This document shows, in pieces, positions 1-5,611 of a stretch of 6,085 nt of DNA. Numbering within the stretch: position 1 is the first letter of the stretch; each line of letters begins with the position of its first letter. The notes beneath the pieces are model-generated. The model did not search any database. It was not told where the DNA came from and saw only the letters and a program-made list of their open reading frames with translations. Origin of the DNA: Bacteroidota bacterium (lineage in GTDB: Bacteria > Bacteroidota > Bacteroidia > Flavobacteriales_F > PHOS-HE28). The stretch spans positions 1-6,085 of the forward strand of contig JAEYWT010000406.1 of the NCBI GenBank assembly GCA_023428865.1. Direction: 5' to 3'. The position numbers and the translations under genes are program-made.

Positions 1-1167
1 CAATTGGTCTCCGTAACGCGGCAGACCCAGATCCAGGTTGGCATACCACAAGCTGTCTTTGGCATAGGTGAATTCTTCGGCTATGCGGTCATGCAAGGCA
101 GCGGCGCGGCGCACACGATCATCTGCACGCAAGCCTATCGTCGTCTCCTCTACAAAGGAATTGAACAGCAGGCTCTGCTTATCCGGTACATGCTTACGCG
201 CCACACGCCGCCACCAGAAGGCACGTTGTTCCCGTGTGCGCAGGACATAGGTCCAGTAAGGCTGTTGATAGGGCAGACCAGAAAGGCGGTCACGTGTCCA
301 GTAGCGTGGATCTTCAGGCTGTAGGGTGATGGATGCATAGGGCAGATCCACGCCGGGTCGCGCATGCACTTCATCCAAGCAGCCAGGCAGGTCACGATGT
401 GTCCATGTAGCGATACGTCGGCTCCGTTCTTCCGCCATGGAAAAAAAGGATGTGCCACCGATCACCAAGCCGTGCCGCGCATCGTAATCCAACTTCACGG
501 TCTGCCGCTTGATCGGTAACGCATGGTGGAACAGGATCCGCCAGCTGGTCGAGCGGGTCCAGTTATCGGGCCACTCGAATGCACGCCAACCCACGGTACG
601 TGCCGCGTTCACATCATAGGGCACCATGTAGCTCCACACCACTTCAACGACATCACCGGGCGCGATGGCATGCAGATCGAGGATATAGGTCCACGCCGGT
701 TCCAAGGTCCTGAACGTGCGAACATGATCCACATCCATGCTGGTGAAGGCTCCTACCTCACCCCAGGTACCATCGGGCCTGATGATCCGTGCAGCGAACA
801 CATCCAAGCGAACGTTGAACCAATGCGGCCGTGCGGTGAGCAAATCGGTGCCATAGGGAGCCTCACGTGCATCATAAGGTGGATCAAGGCTTTCGGGTAG
901 CGTGAACCTACCGAAGCGGACGATATCCTCTTCCGTGGCGAAGCGGATCACCTTGCGCCGATGGAAGAAGATGGAAAGGAAGCGAGGCTGCAGATTCTTC
1001 AGCCGGATGGTCAGTTCATCCTGCAGGATCTCACTGGCGCTGGTATCGGTGGACCAGGTTGGATCCCATTTCGCCGGGCCCTTCCATGGATGGACTCCCG
1101 TGTTCCTGCCAATCTGCTGAGCACTGGTGACGAGGACCAGGATGCAACAACAGAGCAGCAGGATCAG
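1..1167 (-). CDS. Secreted protein, probable DUF3857/transglutaminase-like family, 3' end beyond window
   Basis: An uninterrupted frame of 389 codons runs from just behind der to the left window edge with no stop. Taking the CTG at 1167 as residue 1, it opens with a hydrophobic signal peptide (LILLLCCCILVLVTSA, likely cleavage near Ala16 before QQ), so the product should be exported. No lipobox is visible. Residues about 110-300 look beta-rich and contain PGDVVEVVWSYMVPYD (about 170-185), which resembles the GD-V-E-Y-Y strand of DUF3857. The last visible residues, around RIAEEFTYAKDS, resemble the helix before a transglutaminase-like core; any catalytic Cys-His-Asp would lie beyond the edge. 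The start is uncertain: no ATG, GTG or TTG lies near the signal peptide, and the first in-frame ATG (738) would remove it. CTG 1167 lies 5 bases after the der stop, suggesting co-transcription. The gene is certain; the family is a moderate inference. Confidence 0.75.
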   Translation of the reverse strand, partial: MILLLCCCILVLVTSAQQIGRNTGVHPWKGPAKWDPTWSTDTSASEILQDELTIRLKNLQPRFLSIFFHRRKVIRFATEEDIVRFGRFTLPESLDPPYDAREAPYGTDLLTARPHWFNVRLDVFAARIIRPDGTWGEVGAFTSMDVDHVRTFRTLEPAWTYILDLHAIAPGDVVEVVWSYMVPYDVNAARTVGWRAFEWPDNWTRSTSWRILFHHALPIKRQTVKLDYDARHGLVIGGTSFFSMAEERSRRIATWTHRDLPGCLDEVHARPGVDLPYASITLQPEDPRYWTRDRLSGLPYQQPYWTYVLRTREQRAFWWRRVARKHVPDKQSLLFNSFVEETTIGLRADDRVRRAAALHDRIAEEFTYAKDSLWYANLDLGLPRYGDQL

Positions 1168-1172
1168 CCTGC

Positions 1173-2477
1173 CTACTTCTTGCGGAAGAACAAGCGGATG
1201 GGTACGCCCGTAAAGCTGAATTGCTCGCGCAAGCGGTTCTCTAGGAAACGCACGTAGGCAGGTTTTATGTACTGCGGAAGGTTGCAATAGAAGGCAAAGG
1301 AGGGTACGTGGGTCGGCAACTGGTTGATGAATTTAATACTAACCTGCTTCGCTTTGTACATCGGAGGCGGTTGCCGTTCGATAATGGGCAACAAGGTGTC
1401 GTTCAGTTTCCGCGTCGGGATCTTGCGGCTGCGGTCCGCATGCACCTTCATTCCCATCTCCATCGCCTTGAGTATCCGTTGCTTCTCGAGCACCGAAATG
1501 AACACCACGGGCACATCGGTGAAGGGCTCCAGGCGCTGTTTCACTTCGGCTTCATAAGCCTTCATCGTATTCGTCTCCTTCTCCAACAGGTCCCATTTGT
1601 TCACCAGCACCACCAAGCCCTTGCCGTTCTTCTGGATGATGGAAAGGATATGCAGGTCCTGCTGCTGCACGCCATCGGTCGCGTCGATCATCAGGAAACA
1701 GACATCGCTGGCCTCGATGGCACGGATGGAACGGATCACGCTGTAGAACTCGATGTCCTCATCCACCTTCTGCTTCTTGCGGATACCGGCTGTATCCAGC
1801 AACATCACATCGAAGCCGAACACGTTCCAGCGGGTATTGATCGGATCGCGCGTGGTACCGGCTATGGGCGTTACGATGTTCTGCTCGCGGCCCAGGAGTG
1901 CGTTCACGAACGAGGATTTACCCACGTTCGGTTTGCCCACGATGGCGAAGCGCGGTATCTCGGCCTCCTCTTCTTCGCTGGGTTTTGTGAAACCAGCCAC
2001 CAAGGCATCCAACAGCTCTCCGGTACCAGCTCCACTTTGCGCAGCGATATTGAACACTTCGCCCAGCCCAAGGCCATAGAATTCGGCTGAATCATATTGG
2101 CGCGAGTGATCATCCACCTTGTTCGCCGCCAAGTACACGGGCTTTTTCGCGCGTCGCAGCATTTCGGCGATGGCTTCATCCATACCGGTGAGGCCGTGGT
2201 GTACATCCACCAGGAACAGGATAGCATCCGATTCTTCGATCGCTAGGCTCACCTGCTTACGGATCTCGCCCTCGAACACATCATCGCTTCCGCTGATGTA
2301 ACCGCCGGTATCCACCACGCTGAACACCACACCGTTCCACTCGGCTTTGCCGTAATGCCGATCGCGCGTGGTGCCCGCGACGTTATCCGTAATGGCCTGC
2401 CGTTCTTCGATCAACCGGTTGAAGAGGGTGCTCTTACCCACGTTCGGTCGCCCTACGATCGCTACGATGTTACCCAT
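1173..2477 (-). CDS. der: Ribosome biogenesis GTPase Der (EngA)
   Basis: A 434-residue protein of the usual length for Der, the tandem-GTPase factor that binds the 50S subunit late in assembly. The first G domain shows GRPNVGKS (9-16), DTGG (56-59) and NKVD (119-122). An acidic linker (EEEEAE, about 168-173) leads to the second G domain with GKPNVGKS (181-188), DTAG (228-231) and NKWD (293-296). The remaining residues from about 350 form the KH-like RNA-binding domain, ending in a basic tail (RLFFRKK). All nucleotide-binding motifs are intact, so the protein should be active. It starts at ATG 2477, 34 bases behind the era stop, and the secreted-protein frame follows within 5 bases of its own stop, so era, der and that gene look like one transcription unit. 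Long plus-strand frames inside it are antisense shadows. Confidence 0.98.
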   Translation of the reverse strand: MGNIVAIVGRPNVGKSTLFNRLIEERQAITDNVAGTTRDRHYGKAEWNGVVFSVVDTGGYISGSDDVFEGEIRKQVSLAIEESDAILFLVDVHHGLTGMDEAIAEMLRRAKKPVYLAANKVDDHSRQYDSAEFYGLGLGEVFNIAAQSGAGTGELLDALVAGFTKPSEEEEAEIPRFAIVGKPNVGKSSFVNALLGREQNIVTPIAGTTRDPINTRWNVFGFDVMLLDTAGIRKKQKVDEDIEFYSVIRSIRAIEASDVCFLMIDATDGVQQQDLHILSIIQKNGKGLVVLVNKWDLLEKETNTMKAYEAEVKQRLEPFTDVPVVFISVLEKQRILKAMEMGMKVHADRSRKIPTRKLNDTLLPIIERQPPPMYKAKQVSIKFINQLPTHVPSFAFYCNLPQYIKPAYVRFLENRLREQFSFTGVPIRLFFRKK

Positions 2478-2511
2478 TTCAAACCGCCGAAGCCTTGGCG
2501 GAGGCGTTTGT

Positions 2512-3387
2512 TTAGTATCCGTACTTCTTCAGTTTCGCTTCGTTCTCCCGCCAGTCCGGGTCCACCTTCACTTTCAGATCAAGGAACACCTTGCGATCGA
2601 TGTACTTGCTGATCGCGATGCGCGAGTAGGTCCCCAGTCGACGTAGTGCATCGCCGCCCTTTCCGATGATGATGCCTTTCTGGCTGTCGCGCATCACGAT
2701 CACATCGGCCTGTATGCGCACGATGTCTGGTGCCTCCTCGTAGCTGTTCACCACTACTTGGGTGCTGTATGGGATCTCCTGTTTGTAGATCGTAAGCACC
2801 TTCTCGCGGATGATCTCGCTCACGAAGAAGCGCATGTTGCGGTCGCTCAGCTCATCCTTCGGGAAGTAGGGTGGGTGCACTGGCAATCGTTCGATCAGGT
2901 ATCCGCGCAGCTCATTCACGTTGAGGCCATGCAGCGCTGATATCGGCACCACCTTGGCCTCAGGGAACTCGGCCTGCCAGATCTCCAAAGCCGCAAGAAC
3001 GGCCTCCTCGTCACCGGTATCAACCTTGTTCACCAGCACCACGGTAGGTCCTTTGAAGCGGTGGGCACGTTTCAGTAGGTGTTCCGATCGCTCCGGCCGC
3101 TGCCCCACTTCCACCATCACGATCAGGATATCCGCATCGATGAGGGCCTCGTCCACCGCACCCATCATGCGTTCTTGCATGGGGTACATGGGATCCAGGA
3201 TACCGGGTGTATCGCTCAGCACGATCTGGTGGTCATCGCCATTGAGCAAACCGAGTATCCGGTGGCGTGTGGTCTGCGCCTTCGGATTCACGATCACCAG
3301 GTCTTCGCCCAGCAGAGCGTTCAACAGCGTGCTCTTCCCTGTATTGGGCACACCGATGATGTTTACGTATCCTGCTTTGTGGGTCAT
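2512..3387 (-). CDS. era: GTPase Era
   Basis: A 291-residue Era, the GTPase that binds the 3' end of 16S rRNA during 30S maturation. The G domain has GVPNTGKS (12-19), DTPG (59-62), NKVD (120-123) and SAL (150-152). The C-terminal KH domain follows, with its GKGG loop at 242-245 and the typical ending around KVKVDPDWRENEAKLKKYGY. The PPYFPKDELSD segment (172-182) before the KH domain is also typical. I chose ATG 3387, giving MTHKAGYVNIIG, because relatives begin MAHKAGF; a longer frame from TTG at 3405 adds six residues with no family support. The G1 motif has Thr where Era usually has Val (PNTGKS rather than PNVGKS); this position is not catalytic. The gene starts about 25 bases behind the terminator of the tRNA fragment, and no clear promoter was seen, so its transcription may rely on readthrough or a promoter I cannot recognise. 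Confidence 0.97.
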   Translation of the reverse strand: MTHKAGYVNIIGVPNTGKSTLLNALLGEDLVIVNPKAQTTRHRILGLLNGDDHQIVLSDTPGILDPMYPMQERMMGAVDEALIDADILIVMVEVGQRPERSEHLLKRAHRFKGPTVVLVNKVDTGDEEAVLAALEIWQAEFPEAKVVPISALHGLNVNELRGYLIERLPVHPPYFPKDELSDRNMRFFVSEIIREKVLTIYKQEIPYSTQVVVNSYEEAPDIVRIQADVIVMRDSQKGIIIGKGGDALRRLGTYSRIAISKYIDRKVFLDLKVKVDPDWRENEAKLKKYGY

Positions 3388-3410
3388 TCCTTCTGCGTTC
3401 ACCAAGGTTC

Positions 3411-3445
3411 CAAAACAAAAGCCCGGCCTATGCGGGCCGGGCTTT
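3411..3445 (-). terminator. Intrinsic terminator behind the tRNA fragment
   Basis: A perfect 11-bp stem (AAAGCCCGGCC with GGCCGGGCTTT, 3418-3428 and 3435-3445) encloses a 6-base loop. On the minus strand it is followed by TTTTGTTTT. It would end transcripts from the nuclease and tRNA-fragment region before era. Its GCCCGG core and the bases leading into it match those of the terminator behind the intact tRNA. Confidence 0.8.
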
Positions 3446-3449
3446 CTTC

Positions 3450-3476
3450 GTAGCGGGGGCAGGACTCGAACCTGCG
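3450..3476. repeat. 27-bp direct repeat, copy in the tRNA fragment
   Basis: Identical over 27 bases to 3792-3818 and in the same orientation. It covers the discriminator, the 3' acceptor strand and the T arm. A second homologous block, 3493-3512 against 3829-3848, matches at 19 of 20 positions, with a 6-base length difference between the blocks. Confidence 0.95.
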
Positions 3477-3512
3477 TCCGCCGTACGGCGGATATGAGTC
3501 CGACGAGCTACC
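3451..3512 (-). pseudogene. Truncated initiator tRNA-Met copy (3' fragment)
   Basis: The minus strand repeats the intact initiator tRNA from the D-loop GGTAGCTCG through to the discriminator base. It includes the CTCATA anticodon-loop bases, the complete T arm (GCAGG TTCGAGT CCTGC) and the 3' acceptor strand CCCCGCT. The 5' acceptor strand and the 5' half of the D arm are missing: homology stops abruptly at 3512, and the preceding bases (TTGTTGGGG) belong to the nuclease gene. The 3' anticodon strand and variable region are replaced by a 16-bp palindrome, so a normal 5-bp anticodon stem cannot form; only CGGA/TCCG around a 6-base loop is possible. It therefore cannot fold as a functional tRNA. 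Whether it is debris of a duplication or a maintained element is open. Confidence 0.8.
3477..3492. repeat. Perfect 16-bp palindrome in the tRNA fragment
   Basis: TCCGCCGTACGGCGGA equals its own reverse complement. It sits exactly between the two blocks shared with the intact tRNA, where the intact gene has ten unrelated bases (3819-3828, the 3' anticodon strand and variable loop). It could form a hairpin in RNA or be a site for a dimeric protein; nothing here decides which. Confidence 0.9.
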
Positions 3513-3753
3513 CCAACAAAGAGCGAAGGAATTCCCGGCCTGATCCTGTCTTCAGCTGTTTTTCCCGTATTCGAGCGTGTCTTCTATCGGTGCATTCCTC
3601 CTTATAAAGAATGACCCAAGGTCGATAATGCATTGTCCAGCCTTTCGTTGCCAGTTCATTGTGCGACCGGTAGCGGTCTTCCAAGTCACTAGTCTCGCCC
3701 ACGTAGATCTTATCGTGGACCGGAGAGTACAATGCGTACACCCAATGGGTCAT
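3508..3753 (-). CDS. Small GIY-YIG nuclease domain protein
   Basis: An 81-residue single-domain protein of the family common in Bacteroidota genomes. The core motif is VY (5-6) followed by YVG (17-19), a variant of GIY-YIG. Arg27 and His31 (LEDRYRSHN) and the metal-binding Glu64 in REKQLK (63-68) complete the expected active site, and the GREFL ending is typical. The nuclease therefore looks catalytically intact; its DNA target is unknown. There is no additional DNA-binding domain. It lies between the terminator of the intact initiator tRNA and a truncated copy of that tRNA, and its TAG stop (3510-3508) is the TAG within the fragment's GGTAGCTC. A TTTCTTTG sequence (3765-3758) close to the ATG weakly resembles a -7 element but is too near the start for an ordinary leader. 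It may be a mobile or domesticated homing-type gene; this is inference. Confidence 0.85.
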   Translation of the reverse strand: MTHWVYALYSPVHDKIYVGETSDLEDRYRSHNELATKGWTMHYRPWVILYKEECTDRRHARIREKQLKTGSGREFLRSLLG

Positions 3754-3757
3754 ACTA

Positions 3758-3791
3758 CAAAGAAAAGAGCCCGGCTCTCACCGGGCTCTTT
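3758..3791 (-). terminator. Intrinsic terminator behind initiator tRNA
   Basis: A perfect 11-bp stem (AAAGAGCCCGG with CCGGGCTCTTT, 3764-3774 and 3781-3791) with a 6-base loop, followed on the minus strand by TTTTCTTTG. It begins two bases after the discriminator base of the tRNA. An overlapping 9-bp inverted pair (CTACAAAGA at 3795-3787, TCTTTGTAG at 3763-3755) offers an alternative outer pairing reaching into the tRNA 3' end. Confidence 0.8.
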
Positions 3792-3818
3792 GTAGCGGGG
3801 GCAGGACTCGAACCTGCG
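3792..3818. repeat. 27-bp direct repeat, copy in intact tRNA
   Basis: Identical to 3450-3476, with 342 bp between corresponding bases. This copy is the T arm and 3' acceptor strand of the functional initiator tRNA. Confidence 0.95.
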
Positions 3819-3865
3819 GCCTTCGGGTTATGAGCCCGACGAGCTACCATCTGCTCCACCCCGCA
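3793..3865 (-). tRNA. Initiator tRNA-Met (CAT anticodon)
   Basis: A complete cloverleaf of 73 bases. The acceptor strands are TGCGGGG and CCCCGCT, followed by D arm GAGC-AGATGGTA-GCTC, anticodon arm TCGGG-CTCATAA-CCCGA, variable loop AGGCC, T arm GCAGG-TTCGAGT-CCTGC and discriminator A. The anticodon is CAT. Two initiator hallmarks are visible: three consecutive G-C pairs at the base of the anticodon stem (GGG/CCC), and no Watson-Crick pair at position 1-72, here T-T where Escherichia coli has C-A. Much of the sequence otherwise matches the E. coli formyl-methionine tRNA. CCA is not encoded and must be added enzymatically. It has its own promoter and terminator. Confidence 0.95.
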
Positions 3866-3873
3866 ATGGGCGG

Positions 3874-3904
3874 CAAAGATACACAATTTTCACAACCGAA
3901 CGAA
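3874..3904 (-). promoter_or_regulatory. Bacteroidetes-type promoter of initiator tRNA
   Basis: TATCTTTG at 3881-3874 on the minus strand fits the Bacteroidetes -7 consensus TAnnTTTG exactly, and puts initiation just a few bases before the tRNA 5' end. At the expected spacing of about 19 bases only TTCG (3904-3901) is found, a weak match to the -33 TTTG element. The promoter reaches the end of gldM, whose stop codon begins at 3908. Confidence 0.7.
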
Positions 3905-3905
3905 C

Positions 3906-5528
3906 TTATTGCACCTTGATCGCGATGTGTGCCAGGCTCCGTGGTGTTCCCTGGCCGTTCGCCAGCTTGGCCTTGATGTTCTCGAAGTAGATCATATCAC
4001 CGGCTTTCAACCTGCAGAGCACGGTCTTGATATCCTCCGAGAATTCGTTCCCGACACCATTCTTCGTGATCGGTGACCCGCCGTTCCGCACCAGCGTGAA
4101 CTCATAGGAGGTAACGACCCAATGGTCTCCGAACTCAGAACCCAAGGCTTTGGCGAGCAGGCCCGGGGCTGCACAAACCTTGGCCTTCGCCACTTTGGTC
4201 ACGGCCGGATCCAGTCCAGAGATGATCGCCGTTGGCGGTGGAAGGTCTTTCACCCTGAACTTCACAGGACCGATACGCCGGGTTCCACCATCGGGAAGTT
4301 CCACCACCGCATTCACTTCCGCGGTCGTTCCAGTAAGGTCGGTGGCCACCCAGGCATTTCCCGAACGCACGATCCGCCCGGTGGAGATGGTGGCCTTGAC
4401 CCGCTCGGCGGGTACGCCTGGTACAGAAAGTTCGATCGGATTCTCCACACCGCGGTAGAGCACGTTCATCTTGGTGGGTGAAGCTACCAGCAACGGCGCC
4501 ATCACCTGGTAGCTGGTGCTGTACGCGACTTCCTCAGGACCATCGGGGCCTTCGAATTTGATGATGCCTTTCACCACATGCTCGCCGACCCGATCACCGC
4601 GCACATGCAATTTGGCTTTCCCATCGTTGCCCACGTGCAGCGGATCACCACCTTCTCGTGTAATGCTTGGCCTGTTCTTCGGATCGTAGGCGGCCAGGAA
4701 CACATCGGCACGGAACGAATCGCCCTGCATCACCAACGGACTCTGTGGAACCACCGCGCTCATCAAGGTGCCGAACTTGTAGTCCTTGGATTCCACTTGT
4801 CGGTAGAGCCACTTCACCACATCGTTCTCCGAGCTGCGGATATCGGCCTGCAACTTGCTCAGCGTAGCAACACCTGCAGCCAGCGGCACATCATAGAAGC
4901 TGGTCGATTCCCAATTGTTCATCGTGCCCGATGCATCACGTCTGTCACGGAAGTCGAAGAGATGATCCAGCGCTGCGGAAAGTGCCTCTCCCTTTGCACC
5001 TGAAACGATGTTCTTGAGCGTATCGCGGAAAGCTCCGATGCGCAGGCGCAGATCGTAAGCACTGCCTGCGGACCGGATCGGTGCAGCGGGTTCACTGCCC
5101 ACCATCGTGCGTGTCAGCACTTCACGATCATCCTTCGCATCCAAGGCAAGCAACGCACGCAACGTATCGCGTCCATCGGCATCCCGTCCGTGTATGGCGG
5201 TCAACGGCAAGCCATCCGCTTCGGCCACGAGGGTGGCTTTGATCCGTTGGATGTGCGCCACGAGTGAATCAGCCTGGTATTTCACCCGCATGGCACGTTC
5301 ATGTGGCGTTGCGAACTTCTCCGGGAATTTCTCTGCTGCTTGTGCGAACACGGCATACTCCACAGCGGACCGTTGCTCGTGGGCGCGTTCACTACGGACG
5401 AGCTCACTATCCATGATGGCGAAAGCGTCCAGCACCTCCTTGCTCACGTTCAACGCGAGTATCGCGGTGAGCACGAGGTACATCATGTTGATCATCTTCT
5501 GCCGGGGAGGCATGCTACCAGAAGCCAT
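3906..5528 (-). CDS. gldM: GldM, type IX secretion/gliding motor subunit
   Basis: A 540-residue GldM, slightly longer than the roughly 510-520 usual. In the family it forms, with GldL, the inner-membrane proton-driven motor of type IX secretion and gliding, and spans the periplasm as a dimer. The N-terminal MPPRQKMINMMYLVLTAILALNVSKEVLDAF is the family signature: a short cytoplasmic end with Arg9, the position I recall as pairing with the key GldL glutamate, then one membrane helix (about 11-29). A helical periplasmic domain follows to about 245, then three beta domains starting near 259, 343 (SPTKMNVLYRGVENPIELSVPG) and 424 (FRVKDLPPPTAIISGL). Its only two cysteines, near 452 and 505, lie in the last domain and could form a disulfide. 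It starts at ATG 5528. Neighbours are an ABC-F gene and a tRNA rather than gldL and gldN, so it may be a relocated or second copy. Confidence 0.96.
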   Translation of the reverse strand: MASGSMPPRQKMINMMYLVLTAILALNVSKEVLDAFAIMDSELVRSERAHEQRSAVEYAVFAQAAEKFPEKFATPHERAMRVKYQADSLVAHIQRIKATLVAEADGLPLTAIHGRDADGRDTLRALLALDAKDDREVLTRTMVGSEPAAPIRSAGSAYDLRLRIGAFRDTLKNIVSGAKGEALSAALDHLFDFRDRRDASGTMNNWESTSFYDVPLAAGVATLSKLQADIRSSENDVVKWLYRQVESKDYKFGTLMSAVVPQSPLVMQGDSFRADVFLAAYDPKNRPSITREGGDPLHVGNDGKAKLHVRGDRVGEHVVKGIIKFEGPDGPEEVAYSTSYQVMAPLLVASPTKMNVLYRGVENPIELSVPGVPAERVKATISTGRIVRSGNAWVATDLTGTTAEVNAVVELPDGGTRRIGPVKFRVKDLPPPTAIISGLDPAVTKVAKAKVCAAPGLLAKALGSEFGDHWVVTSYEFTLVRNGGSPITKNGVGNEFSEDIKTVLCRLKAGDMIYFENIKAKLANGQGTPRSLAHIAIKVQ

Positions 5529-5611
5529 GATGTTGCGTTGTTCGTGGGAAGTGTACCATACACCTCCGAACGATCAATGCATTCCATGCGCGAGCGTAAC
5601 GCGCGCTGCGA

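Noticed and set aside
150..458. Minus-strand frame of 102 codons in another phase
   Set aside because: It overlaps the much longer signal-peptide-bearing frame that is open from 1167 to the window edge; its composition shows no family features.
1308..2090. Plus-strand frame of 260 codons
   Set aside because: It lies wholly antisense to der, which has all its GTPase motifs; the translation is rich in His, Leu and Arg with no domain, as expected for an opposite-strand shadow in GC-rich DNA.
2481..2508. GC-rich hairpin between era and der (CCGCC with GGCGG, loop of 8)
   Set aside because: The stem is only about 5 bp with imperfect outer pairs, there is no clean T tract, and der lies close behind in a common era-der arrangement. 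An attenuator role cannot be supported.
3388..3405. Six-codon N-terminal extension of era from TTG 3405
   Set aside because: The family start corresponds to ATG 3387 (MTHKAGYVNIIG); the extension has no support.
3451..3512. Calling the fragment a second functional tRNA
   Set aside because: It lacks the 5' acceptor strand and half the D arm, and the anticodon stem cannot form five pairs.
2921..3607. Plus-strand frame of 228 codons
   Set aside because: It crosses the opposite strand of era, a terminator, the tRNA fragment and the nuclease; the translation is Ser/Arg/Pro-rich and has no recognisable domain.
5552..5564. Inverted repeat GTGTA-3-TACAC upstream of gldM
   Set aside because: Five-base arms near a start are easily found by chance and no known operator matches; not enough to call a regulatory site.
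5588..5604. GCGCG/CGCGC inverted pair behind the ABC-F gene
   Set aside because: Short stem and no following T tract on the minus strand, so it is not called as a terminator.
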